From Topomyia yanbarensis (lineage: Eukaryota > Arthropoda > Insecta > Diptera > Culicidae), in NCBI RefSeq assembly GCF_030247195.1, contig NC_080672.1, positions 250,409,556-250,473,555 of the forward strand: a stretch of 64,000 nt of DNA. Direction: 5' to 3'. Below are positions 53,801 through 62,384 of this stretch, piece by piece. Under the pieces are notes generated by a model. The model saw nothing but the letters and a program-made list of their open reading frames with translations. It was not told the origin of the DNA and did not search any database. Numbering within the stretch: the first letter of the stretch is position 1; the number at the start of each line of letters is the position of its first letter. Position numbers and translations under genes: made by a program.

Positions 53801-56800
53801 CACTTCGCAAATTCTCTGCCAGACTAGTTCAATATTTGAGCAATAAAAAATGGCTTGAGTACAGAATGTAGGTTGTGATTTGACAGGTATAGAAGGTATC
53901 ATTGGAGTGCCATATTTAGGTTGGATTATGGTATTTTTAGATCGTAATCACAAAGCGATAAAAATGATCAAATATAATTGTTGCTTGACAGTGTATAAAT
54001 AGATGAGTACATATCGGCTATGCTGGCAATACGAAGATCTCAGGTTCGAAACTGGAAGTAAATCGTAACAGGTAATTTTAATAATTGTTGTTCCAGTAAC
54101 TCCAACCTCACCCATGAAAAACATATCTACCAGTGTGGGCGTAACTGTGTCGTATAACAGAATTATGGAAATTTCATCCTGATTTTTTATTTTCATATTA
54201 TTTAAAAAAAATACTTCTTGTTACCACATTGGGGACCTTAAGCTGCATAAACCTTCATGTGTGATTGTAAAGTTGATCATATATAAACTCAAAATGATTG
54301 ACTAGATGATTGTATAATGCTTCTGTTGAGATCAAAATTCGTCGTAAATCACATAGTTCTACTATACCGATTTGTTGTACGTATACGGCCTCCACTTTTG
54401 TTCACATAGAAGAGATCTGTGCTTTTTATACAATCAATTCATATCGTTGAAGAGTACAGTTAATCAAATTGCAACTTATTAAAGTGAATCAAAATGTTGG
54501 CTGGGTTATAACCAATAATATTGTGTAAAAATTTAAACAAATATGCGTCAAAGCACTAGCGCCGCCACACCAGCCTCTCCCAACTAGCGATATATAGATT
54601 TTGTATTAATATCAATAAAATAATTATTGGAAAAGGGAACGACAATTGTTACTGAAATAATAAATTTTATTCAATTCAATAAATAAGTGTTTTTTCTTGA
54701 CCAATATTTTAGTTATTAAATGGAAATCATATTATTAAAATAACCTACACGATACTTGATTTTGACATGATTCTGCCAGAAATAATAATGATTATAGTTT
54801 TAGTGAAGTAACTATTATGAAAAATACCGGTGCGAAAGTATCTAAATATAATATTATCGTTTAGCGTAATCATACTAGACATGCATTTACTGACACACTG
54901 CTGCGGATAGTCTACCAAATTTTAAAAAATTCTTTTATTTTATCTGAATTGACACCCGTGTTTTTATTCAATTTCAGGAAATTGCTCAATAATTCATTTT
55001 ATAAAAGTTAACCCTTTCTCTCCTCCTATAACCATTATTTTCATTATCGAACCATGACAGGACAAAGTAAACGTACCTGGCCCACGGTTTCGGTTGCCCT
55101 CCCAGTATGTACTTTCACATACCCGGCAGCATTTCATTGTGGTTGAAACAAACGAGAATTATGCTAATCGTATGCAAACAATCCGTGTGCGAATATTTAC
55201 ATCATATACCTTTACCGCTTGATGGGCGTATAAATTTGGTTTCTTGTAGGTAGGTACTTACATACCTTCTTTTTCCCCTCTGCGCATCGTTAACTTGCAA
55301 ACCATCGGACTAGCAAAACTGCGTATGATGTCATAACCGCAAGCTTATCTGGTGAACAATCAACAATGAATGATGTGCTGATTACAGATTTTTGCCGATA
55401 TGCTGTGAAGGTCCAATGGCTGGCTGGCTGGGAATGAAAATTATAGGTTTTGGTCGTGTCCACTCTTTACAGCAATATGGTATGTTCAACTCTTTTGTGC
55501 CGGTTTTTGTAAAACAAACAGTCACTTAGAAACTGGAAAAGCTGGTTCAATCATCCCAGCAGCAATGTCAGTATCTTAATAATTGCAACAGGAATAGTTT
55601 TGACTACATTAAAAAAATACTTTAACAACATTAAAAATATGTAGGTATGCGGTGCACTCAAAGCTAGTTCCGGTCTCTGGAAAAAAGGAAAAACAAAAAG
55701 TTTCCTGATATCATCCGTTTTCCGCTTTATGAAAATGTTATTAGACTGGTTTATTTAAACGGATCATTACTATGTTGAACAATAAGCACTTAAGCGTTAT
55801 CCACAAACTACCTGTTATAAGATTCCAAGTATTGAAGGCAGATATTTGGTGTATTCAGCAAAGTTGTTGGCAGTAGTAAAAATCACAAATTTTACAATTA
55901 CAAGCTAAATTAACTCAATATACTCGGTTAAAGAAAAGTTTGTGAAAATATCTCACTTTCAGGGAAATTAATAGGTAAATATAATATAGTATTAAAAGAA
56001 AGTTCATGCTGCGTCCAATAAATTCTCGTAAGACACTATTGAGCCATTTTAGCGTTAAAAATTAATTGCATGTTTTTGGGTTAACAAATATCTGACACAT
56101 TCTTTCGTGACGTTTACAACGATTTGACGAATCTTCAATCGACAAATATGTTATAACTTTGTCAAATGAATGCCTATATCAAAACTTATTACAGATTCGG
56201 AAAGTAGACAAAATTTCACGAATGATTCAATCAACATAAACCGAATATACTAAAATTTGATGATTTGACTTCAATTGAAATACGTTGAAAGTTCTAATTT
56301 GTGACGCGTTGTAACGTCACGTTACATTATCGGTCATAAAACAATCCTGTTCCAGAATATTCAGTTAATGTTGATTCAATCTTTCGTGAAATTTTATCAA
56401 CTTGCCGAATCTGTAATACGTTTTGATGTAGGCATTCATTTGATAAAGTTATAATATATTTGTCGATTGAAGATTCGTCAAATCGTTGTAACGTCACGAA
56501 AGAATGTGTCATCTTTATTTTAGAAGCTAAACATCGAAATCCAAAACTAATTTATAGCGCTCTGGCTGAGAGCTAAGCCTTTTATTTGAAATAGGTTTGG
56601 ATAAGATCAGTTCAGCCGTTGCTGAGAAGCACGAATGAAAGTTGGTCGCATACATAGACACACAGACACACCCACAACCACATACAAACACACACAATGT
56701 CTGTCCCAAATCGTTGAGTAGAGTCAAATGCCATAAAAGAACAGGCCCTCCGGGCCTCGGAAATGACATCTTGAATGTTTAAGCGAAATATTTACATTTC

Positions 56801-58898
56801 TTTTATAAGGAAATGAAGAAAAATGATTAAAATGAATCAAATAAATGAAACAAAATGAATAAAATAAACAAATTAAAAAGGATTGATAGAATGAATAAAA
56901 ACAAAAAATAACCAGAATATAATGGCATTAAATGATCAAAATGAAAAAGAAAACGATATAAAAAAGTTATATAATTCCTCAAATAAATTAAACTGTGTCA
57001 AATCAATGATTTGGATGAAATGAATTCAATTAATGTCTGAATAAATTAGTTAGATTATTAAAATTAAGAGACAATGAAATGAACTGGAAAAATGAATGAA
57101 ATGCATGTTATGAAAACAGTGAATAAAATAAATATGAATAAAAGGCATGCAATAAATATTAAATTAATCAGTATTAATCCAAGGAATGAAACAAATAAAA
57201 TAGATAAGTTTAATGAAATGATCAAAATGGATCAAAAGAATGCTGAATTTAATAAATGTAAGTATTACATTAAGTATTAAATGTGCTCCCAAATCAGTTA
57301 AAAAATACCATGGTTATGAACTTTTCAATTAGTACGTACCCGGTTACCCATGTCGGCCTGCTAAAAATATTGTTTCTTGTAGAACACACAACGGTTAATT
57401 ATGTACATATTTTTAGTTTACATCGTAAATGACTAAAGCAAACATGTTGGAGTTGTTCTTTTTCCCCTTAGCTGCGTTCATGCACACAATTAATTCAAAA
57501 TGACCTCGACGTTAATTTAAATTGCAGATGCTGCCTTTAGAGAAGTTGAGTAATTGCAGTAATTTTTCAAAATTAACTTTTAAGTGGTCATGTGCATCTG
57601 CCAAGCAAATCATATTCTTGTATGGTGGATGTTCGATAATTTATTTCTGTCCCGAATTATTGCAAAGAATTTGCCAGCAAGCAATTTGTCAGCAGCGACA
57701 GTTTAACGAAAATCATATCAGGGTTAAAGTAAACAGAGTGTCGCATTTTGCCCTTATAAGTCTAAAATTTTACCAAGCTAGTATAAACCGGTGAAGCGCC
57801 TAACAGCCAGTTCAATCGAAACAAGCCGTAGAATGGCTTCGACCTGGTTTTTAGGTTAGAAAGGATTGATTCGGCCGACGCACACGTGATCCAATCTACA
57901 AATCAGGACAAAACAAAATTTCAATACAAGATTAAGGAAATAATACCCCTTTGCATTGAGAACTAAATTTTAGATGGGATGGGAATGCATACGAAAAATC
58001 TAATAACTATATTCAATCTGGTGATTCGCCAATTTCGACCCCATTCGAGTTATAGTTATTTTACACCACACAATTTCGATCTATTAGTTTTACAATCGAC
58101 TAACTGTGTATAATTTGGTATCATCGTCTTACGAAGCAAAACAAAAAAATCGAACCGAAAATGGTTATGTTTGTTGAGCTAATCCGTTGAAGAAAGACGG
58201 CAGGCGCTGATCAAGCTAATAGCCCCCGAAGTGTAGGGTGAAATTGAGCTCAACACCTTATATTATATGGCTTACGCTCGTTCTGGTAATAGACTGTGTC
58301 GCCTTCTGTGACCAGCCGCTTTGTGTTGTGACATACTTCGACGAGACAATGAAACATTTACCTACGGTTACCGCAAGCCCAAATATTGAATTAAATAGAT
58401 AAGCACGAGTTGCGACAACCTGTTGCCACTACAATTTGTCGCATCATTTGAACTAAAGATATAGCACGACGCTTACATGAAATCACATGTTTCATATATA
58501 ATTGGCTAGAACATACACAGTTCAAAACTGACTGAAATCTCGAAATCGTTATATTCGAAACAATGTTTTCTTTTGGGACTTTGCAGGAAAATCCGGTTCC
58601 AAGTAGGCGCATATTTACCAAGACCTGAAGCGGTTTACCTACCTGATGTCTGAGCTAATATTTCTCTTATTGTATATTAATTGCAGTCGGGTTCCCTATT
58701 CTAATATTCTACCTCGCCGGAAACCCATACCACCGAGGATTTTTCTGTGACGATGAGTCACTAATGCATCCATTTCACGAATCGACCGTCACGGTACGTA
58801 AACTAGTAGCAATAATGTCTCATCGTTTACTAACTGTTTTGTCCTTCTTCCAGAATTGGATGCTGTACATCATTGGCATCGCACTTCCCATCGTGGTG
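35836..58898 (+). CDS. wun: Wunen-like lipid phosphate phosphatase, 5' part (exons 1-3)
   Basis: The coding exons are 35836-36124, 58687-58793 and 58854-58898, with GT-AG introns of 22.6 kb and 60 bp. The frame continues for 147 residues and then leaves through GTAAGT; the remaining exons are beyond the window or were not found. The ATG is preceded by in-frame stops. Residues 1-80 are a Gln/Ser/Asn-rich cytoplasmic tail. TM1 spans about residues 87-107 (GIDFLILCCVGFPILIFYLA) and crosses the exon 1-2 junction. The next segment, NPYHRGFFCDDESL, matches the family signature after TM1 of PLPP/Wunen proteins, and WMLYIIGIALPIVV starts TM2. The family dephosphorylates lipid phosphates at the outer membrane face. 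Its catalytic motifs (KxxxxxxRP, PSGH, SRxxxxxHxxxD) lie downstream and are not visible. The symbol denotes the family; paralogue identity is open. The big intron carries the antisense retrotransposon. Confidence 0.85.
36927..37344. mobile_element. MITE with CCCGAGCAGAG ends
   Basis: CCCGAGCAGAG at the left and CTCTGCTCGGG at the right are inverted, with TA on both sides (TACATA/TATGTA). The interior is rich in TTTGATGTT words. It is 418 bp and non-coding. It lies in the first wunen-like intron. Confidence 0.75.
37345..41823. other. Intronic stretch of the wunen-like gene without recognised exons
   Basis: This is mostly AT-rich unique-looking sequence. A dispersed repeat copy (AGAGAGCCTCTCTTTGTTTACTTTC at 38718-38742, split as AGAGAGCCTCTCTTTGTTTA then CTTTC) resembles segments at 24910-24945 (inverted) and 25738-25765. 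An alternative first exon cannot be excluded. Confidence 0.35.
41824..41986. mobile_element. Small foldback MITE, 163 bp
   Basis: The arms are TTTTTTATGTTTTTGACGAA then CATTCAATTAGCAATG on the left, and CATTGCTAATTGAATG then TCTTTAAAAACATAAAAAA on the right. About 36 bp pair with few mismatches. The centre of about 90 bp is pyrimidine-rich. Confidence 0.75.
41994..44135. mobile_element. GCCTTTCTC/GAGAAAGGC element, copy A
   Basis: It opens with TTTAATCCACCTAGCGGTGT then AATTGTGCCTTTCTC and closes with TTGAGAAAGGCAAAAA. Inside are repeated CCGGAACCGGAAGTCGG words, a CACATACA microsatellite, and near the 3' end a (C/T)GACGAACTGA(A/G)T...GGCC(T)CCG segment. Copies B (51586) and C (56514) share these parts. 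A foldback element is inserted at 43101. It is non-coding and the superfamily is unknown. Confidence 0.7.
43101..43987. mobile_element. Long-arm foldback element, about 890 bp
   Basis: It begins GGGTGGGACA and ends TGTCCCACTC, with TA on both sides. The two halves are inverted copies almost to the centre (arms about 400 bp), for example ATCGGTGAAACTATA at 43188 against TATAGTTTCACCGAT at 43877. It is inserted in the CACATACA microsatellite of copy A. Confidence 0.88.
44258..44883. mobile_element. TA-flanked MITE, GAGGAAT end, AAACCGACACC motif
   Basis: The left end is GAGGAATTGTGGTTAAAACC then GACACC. The right end is GGTGTCGGTTTTACCCGTAA then TCCTC. TA is on both sides. GTGTCGGTCTTACCCCAACA inside (44552-44571) is close to the internal motif of the 1.3 kb GGGGAAC elements, so it is a shorter relative of that family. 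Confidence 0.8.
45823..49542 (-). CDS. Retrotransposon ORF2: endonuclease, reverse transcriptase, RNase H
   Basis: The frame holds 1239 codons; the likely start is the internal Met at codon 14 (49503), where ATGGGTAA overlaps the ORF1 stop. The N-terminal APE-type endonuclease has QWNCRS (29-34), CETWL, GDFNSH, and GSDHLPI. Reverse transcriptase follows, with FLDIKGAFDSV (about 580-590), MGLPQVSCLSPLLYNFYVND and LADDG (about 672), where DD are the catalytic aspartates. The motif usually read as PQG is PQV here. RNase H has TDGS (about 958), AELAA, TDSLS and GNEKADNLAK, giving the D-E-D-D set. A CxC...HxxxxC zinc motif lies near the C terminus (HCACGEGYHDIEHVVWSC). It nicks target DNA and copies its own RNA there. 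ORF2 is open throughout. Confidence 0.93.
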   Translation of the reverse strand: MLNGPSLQRLYLSMGNSPPPMKDSITVLQWNCRSIIPKIDSLKILLHNLKCDAFALCETWLTSNINFNLNDFNIIRLDRDTPYGGVLLGIKKCYSFYRINIPLFAGIEAVAVQTNIKGKDMSIASIYIPPKVQIGQRQIFEVVESMAAPRLILGDFNSHGVLWGSLYNDNRSSLIYNVCDEFNMTVLNTGETTRIPRPPARPSALDLSLCSTSLRLDCTWKVVPDPHGSDHLPIVVSINSELGLTNSINVPYDLTRNIDWKTYETLISTSLASTEELPPTEEYEFLAGLIIEAAEQAQTKCNPGMTINRRPPNPWWDKECSDAYEAKQVAYKEIMKQKGGIRENFENYFILQNKFDSIRRAKKSSYWRHFVNGLSRETSMSTLWNTARRMRNRNVTNESEDFSNRWIFNFAKKICPDSAPAQKITRDAPTSNDFIDSPLTMMEFSIALHSCNNNAPGLDRIKFNLVKNLPDLAKRRLLNLFNKLLEQNIVPHDWRQVRVIAIPKPGKPASDHNSYRPIAMLSCIRKLLEKIILRRLDNWVEANGLLSDTQFGFRRGKGTNDCLALLSSEIQLAYAKKEQMASVFLDIKGAFDSVSIDVLSEKLHQCGLSPILNNYLYNLLSERNMHFSYGDLATFRISYMGLPQVSCLSPLLYNFYVNDIDNCIVSPCTLRQLADDGVVSVTGPKALNLQQPLQDSLDNLSSWALKLGIDFSTEKTELVVFSRKRDPAQLQLQLVGRTIAQVLTFKYLGIWFDSKGTWGGHIRYLITKCQQSINFLRTITGSWWGSHPSDMIRLYQTTIPSVMEYGCICFRSAANTHIIKLERIQYRCLRIALGCMQSTHTMSLEVLAGVLPLKDRFWDLSSRLLIRCEVMNPLVIENFERLVELQPQTRFMTVMSQEITPARYVPTYVNILDIPESTLFFDTSMQAEIRGIPGHLRSREIPKIFTSKYQHIDCLKMFYTDGSRISEATGFGIFNNNFSISLKLAEPASVYIAELAAVHYSLQIINTLPPNHYFILTDSLSTIAALRSKRIDNHDPFFLGKIRESLSNLTRKCYKFTLVWLPAHCSIAGNEKADNLAKIGALDGEIYERPIAYNEFYSASRQRTLASWQTSWDNGDMGRWLHSITPKVSTKAWFKGLDVSRDFIRVMSRLMSNHYTLDAHLRRIGLAEGNHCACGEGYHDIEHVVWSCTEYREARSQLVDSLQVRGRPIHVPVRDILAYRDPLYMELIYHFLKTASVKI
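49496..50821 (-). CDS. Retrotransposon ORF1: Gag-like nucleic-acid-binding protein
   Basis: It encodes 441 residues. Residues about 45-120 look like an RRM-type fold region, followed by three CCHC knuckles between about 199 and 252: CLNCKQLGHTATYC, CGKCGGSHQEDTC and CLMCGENSHELPAC. A basic, Ser/Lys/Pro-rich segment follows. ORF1 proteins of this type bind the element RNA. The stop overlaps the ORF2 start region (TCAATGGGTAA), which fits termination-reinitiation. The first ATG (50821) was chosen because it is the first in an open frame. Confidence 0.9.
   Translation of the reverse strand: MLGKMDEEMGERVTDPPPKPYAENVNPTRIKIYPESSTGPWIVFIRRKVKALNIIQISKDLTSRFSDVKEIVKVNKDKIRIVVGSLKQANAIVSCELFTREYRAYIPSKEIEIDGVITESSLTVDDLVKHGVGRFKDTILKDVKILECKQLHSVSHEGDKKVYRLSDSFRVTFAGSALPNYVIIDKIRLPVRLFIPRIMNCLNCKQLGHTATYCSNKARCGKCGGSHQEDTCNENSEKCLMCGENSHELPACPIYKLREDKIKRSLKERSKRSYAEMLKNATPKPIFLENTYASLFSEQSDSDAACEGTSFVLPGNSRKRKQSSFPKLSRKGLKISPPIDKLRPKPKNSDSKPKSIPPGFGNVQSKQNTITGNNKISTTSEPQPGVGLLKFSEIVDWIFKAFNISEPLKSILSAFLPTIRTFLEQLIAQWPILAAIVSFNG
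50822..51513 (-). repeat. Retrotransposon 5' UTR with tandem hairpin units
   Basis: The motif (C/G)GGTAGACAAAT...CTACC(T/C)G recurs at 51061, 51162 and 51292, with a diverged unit at about 50959 (CAGTAGAGAAATAGTCCTACCTG). The spacing is about 102, 101 and 130 bp. In each unit GGTAG can pair with CTACC. Units also share CACT(G/T)TCGA. Repeated 5' UTR units of this kind are often promoter monomers in non-LTR elements. Confidence 0.65.
51586..52357. mobile_element. GCCTTTCTC/GAGAAAGGC element, copy B
   Basis: It opens with TTTAATCCACCTAGTGGTGC then AATTGTGCCTTTCTC and closes with AAAGAAAGGCAAAAAT. The segment GGTTGACGATGTTCAGAGTG followed by ...CCTTTCTAT...AGAAAGGCAAAAAT is present twice (51968-52031 and 52309-52358), so it is a composite or partly duplicated copy. 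It contains a poly(G) run (51888-51897) and a CATACATA run. Confidence 0.7.
52439..52501. other. Perfect 23 bp hairpin of pre-miRNA size
   Basis: AAAGTTTATTGTTGTTTTAA then TGA (52439-52461) is the exact reverse complement of 52479-52501, with a 17 nt loop. It lies in the wunen-like intron. A similar but weaker word (CAATAAAAGTTTAACTG) lies at 52396. It may be a tiny foldback element rather than a microRNA. Confidence 0.7.
52502..56093. other. Intronic stretch without recognised features
   Basis: A direct repeat of ACACTACATCAACTCGCTCC then AAA lies at 53300-53318 and 53334-53357. No exon, RNA gene or element end was recognised elsewhere. Confidence 0.35.
56094..56510. mobile_element. Foldback element with ~170 bp arms
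   Basis: It begins GACACATTCTTTCGTGACGT and ends ACGTCACGAAAGAATGTGTC. The arms pair for about 170 bp (for example CAATCGACAAATAT against ATATTTGTCGATTG). ATCT lies on both sides and may be a 4 bp target duplication. The centre is about 70 bp. Confidence 0.85.
56514..56815. mobile_element. GCCTTTCTC family, copy C (3' part, decayed)
   Basis: It contains the TTGCTGAGAA...GTCGCATACATAGACACACA run and GGCCCTCCGGGCC (56743-56755) also seen in copies A and B. The 3' end is degenerate (TTCTTTTATAAGGAAATGAA). The 5' part is missing. Confidence 0.6.
56815..57290. repeat. Degenerate AATGAA/AATAAA-rich simple repeat
   Basis: Purine-rich AATGAA, AATAAA and CAAAATGAA words run for about 470 bp with many substitutions. 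The 62-codon frame inside is a by-product. Confidence 0.7.
57335..57398. mobile_element. 3' fragment of the TTAA-flanked family
   Basis: ACCCGGTTACCCATGTCGGC leads to CACACAACGG then TTAA. It matches the right end of the element at 19733-20594. The left end is missing. Confidence 0.5.
58687..58793 (+). CDS. wun: wunen-like exon 2
   Basis: The exon follows TTAATTGCAG and is followed by GTACGT. It completes the split Val codon from exon 1 and encodes the end of TM1 plus the extracellular NPYHRGFFCDDES segment, ending in ...ESTVT. The Arg-Gly-(F/V)-Phe-Cys-x-Asp-Glu-Ser pattern is the clearest family marker in the window. Confidence 0.9.
58854..58898 (+). CDS. wun: wunen-like exon 3 (micro-exon)
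   Basis: The exon is 45 bp, preceded by CTTCTTCCAG and followed by GTAAGT. It encodes NWMLYIIGIALPIVV, the start of TM2, in the frame set by exon 2. Confidence 0.82.
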
Positions 58899-61800
58899 GT
58901 AAGTAAGACCGTAGGAATTATTTTCTTAATCCATTAATCGCTCAAGTCGCGAAAGGCATTAATGCAATTACCATATGGAGCGACTGTATGTATATACGCA
59001 TTGAGGCATGTAACATTATCTACTGCCGTTCGAGTCACGTTACATTTTTCTTGGCGGTAGAGTTCGTGAAAGCTAGATAGTACAGCTCACAACTTCCTTT
59101 AATCGTGGCAAGAGAACAACAAGAGTTATATACAAAAACCCACAAATACCCGACAACCAGACAGACAGTGCAATGGCATAAGCCGCTTTCTAAACCCTCT
59201 GTCTCAGATGCACTTATTCATATTTCGTTTGCTTCCTCGGTCTAATCGGGATCTTGACGCTTTAACGTCATTTTTATCGGGAAAAGAAGAACAAATGAAA
59301 GCTGAGAGTAAATAAACACGACTCATTTGAGAAGTATGTGCTAAGTGAGCCGCTTGCGTGCATCTGGGGATGCGGGCTTCTGGTCGGTTTGTGGTTCATG
59401 AAGACAGGGTCAAAAGTCTCAGGAAAATAAGAATTGTTAGTTGACTATTGAATTAATGACGCGAGGGCATCCCGAAGATCAAACTGTTATTTTTCATATG
59501 ATGTGGTTGGGAAACCTTCGCATATGGCGGATATTTTGCACATAGGGGACTTCGGTGTAACATATTTCCATTTCAATATGCTGTATTTTGTACATTTCCA
59601 CTGTTGCCGTGTAATGTATAAAATTAGCAGTTTTGAACCATAGCAAAAATAAAGGTAGATGTCTTAGTTGTGACTATTTTTTTTGGTTTAGTATTATAGG
59701 AGATAAAAAAATAATTTCTTCATAAAATAAGAGATTAAACATTGTGTTAGGGGAACTGGCGGACACCCCAAGACTTTTCTCGGAAATTATTTTAAATCAT
59801 ATATTAGTATGAATACACGTTGCTACAGTGATTTTGGGCTTCCAAGTGACCTGGTAAAGGTTGTAGATCTCATCACATGCAATGCAAAACTATGTTTGGA
59901 AGATGTTGCATACCCTCGAACTCTTGATTTATGGCAAAGAAACAAATTTTTTCGACAGTAACAAATTTGCTACGCTGAGATTTTACAAACGATTTTCGAC
60001 TTACAGATGAAGAATAGACATTTCCAACGGCATGCTGTGTTATGTTGTTTTGTTAAAAGCCTATTATGCGGACAATATGAAAATAACCATTATTTTGCGA
60101 TTTTTTAGTGAAAGATCTGGTGGGACCATCATTATCATCATAGATATGCAAATAGCTCATCACTTTCATAAAAAAGCTCCAATCAAAATTCAGAGAAGAT
60201 TAATTCCGCATCTAGCGTATATTTCGTCATTTCTTGAATTGCGATTTGTTGAAATATGTAATGTTTGAAATTACGTCAACGATAAATTCCATATTTTTGT
60301 GGTATGTAGCATACCGCTGGCAAGGTCTATTCTTCTTATTTCCAAGATAATTAAAAAAATTAAAAATCGACTGAAAAATAACAAATGGGGAATGGGAAAC
60401 AAAGTTGAAATAGGTTAACTCTTAAAGGCGCAAACCATTTTTTTGAAATTTTCTGAAAATTGTCGCACAGCTTTTCTGAAAATTGTCGCACGTTACTACA
60501 ATAATTTTGAGATGGCCTTTCATTTGAGTATTAACAGTTCCAAGGATCAGCTCTAGAACTGAAGTTGTTGCAATTAGTCTGATTGGATTCCGATGAAGCA
60601 GTGCTGCCAGAGACAGTTTAAGTTGACGACGGAAAATGAATATTTCATATATCTTCGTAATGTTGCAATATTATTGAAAACTGATAAAACTTATCAATTT
60701 AAACTATATTTGGCTACGTTTTGCACGAAATTGGACTGTTGTAAATATTCTAGGAGAAGTGCATTGAGTATTGATAAGTAAAAATTGAGCAGCTTCTAGC
60801 ACTGCGAGGACAGCACCTATCTTTATGAGAAAAGGCTTTTCGTATTTCTTGAGCCCACCTTTTTCAAGGAAAAATATTTTTGAACTCCTACTTGTACTAG
60901 AAAAAAGTTGGGCATGAAAGGGTTAACATAATTCCTCAGGTAACTTTAAGCCTTTATTTTTTGTCAATTTTTTTACATATTTGTAGCACTTTGAAACTAA
61001 AAGTCCGGTCAGTTGACATGTTTTTGTAAAAATAATAATACTAATAATTTTGTGAAAATCTGGGGGCCAGGATGTGATAAAGAACAGTGCAAAATTTCAA
61101 AACGATTGGTCCAAAAGATTTTGATTTATGTTGTTCACCAGATGTTTTTCTAGGTGCCTCAGATTCACTGTCACTGACCCAATTTTCAATATTTTGGGTT
61201 AAAAGTTTAGGAAAATGTTCAAATGTTGCATTATTGTGTATATATTGACTGAATAGATTAGCACTTTCAGCATCGCAAAAAAAATTATTTGGGGTCAATA
61301 TTTTTTCCACCGGAAATCATTTTCGCTAACCAATATTACAAAAGCTTATTATACAAACTTTTCATGATCAGGTTCTGGCTATCTTAGAGCATTTGAAAAT
61401 TTTTAATTGCATTTTTTATAAACGGAGTGACTTTCGCTCAACAACGCAGTTTATCTTTATTTGCGGTAAACACGATGTTTAGCAAATCGCCGAACTGAAA
61501 ATTATAGAAAATAACTCTGAACGAGAAGCCGCTGATACCCTAAGACGACTTCGCTAGGTTATCAGAGCTGCATGCACCCAGTGCACTAGCGCGAAGGGGT
61601 TATCAATGGCTTTTTTTGTAGTAGTAATCACATCAAAAATCCATTGTTCTATCATTGGCTACTGTTATTGTAGATAACGCTGGAAAAATTCAGATGGATT
61701 TGTTCAACTGTATTCGAAATATGTCATTAACTCTGATGTCACTTTTCGGAACAGATGAAGTATGCACGAATGCATTGCAGAGGTTCTTGTAGCAGAAGAG

Positions 61801-62384
61801 CAGGCCACTAGACGTGTTTATTCCCACTTCTGCTAGAAAGTGCAAAACCAGTGCAATGCACTGCCCCGGTGTTTTTCAATGAAAAACGACATCAGATCAC
61901 CAATAATTTAAATGTGATCATGTGGTTTGTCCAGTAGCACCGAAAGGATATTATCATGTAATCTGTATGTATCGGTCAAAATTGGATGTGTTCGAATATT
62001 ACATGGATAGCTGATATTTTGTAGTTTAATACTGTTTCAGCCATTTCGCGTAATCCGTATAATATAATTTTTTATCATTCAAATTAAAAAAAAAACAGAT
62101 AAAAAAGATGTTTTTGAAGTTTGTATTTTGACTCAATAATACTATTTTTCGTCGCTTTGCGTCCTCTAGAGGTTAATATGTAGGTACCAGGTTACTTCTG
62201 GACTTATGTCTGAGGTTAGTCAGTACAAAATAGACGATAAGAAATTCATGCAAATTGAAGAATAACTTCAAATCTTGAGTTTAATAATTTCAAGTTTGAG
62301 AGGAATGAAACTGTCGTGATTGACCCTGTTTACAGGGCGTTTCAAATTGTCCGCCATTAGGTTGTCACTGGTATTTCGATGTGC
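58899..62384. other. Intron 3 of the wunen-like gene, no further exon found
   Basis: AT-rich. A solo left end of the GGGGAAC family (GGGGAACTGGCGGACACCCC) lies at 59750-59769. I looked for PAP2 catalytic motifs (KxxxxxxRP, PSGH) and did not find them here. Confidence 0.4.

Noticed and set aside
61041..61310. 89-codon minus-strand frame
   Set aside because: No motif or splice context was seen; it could be a remnant of a repeat, but nothing supports a gene.
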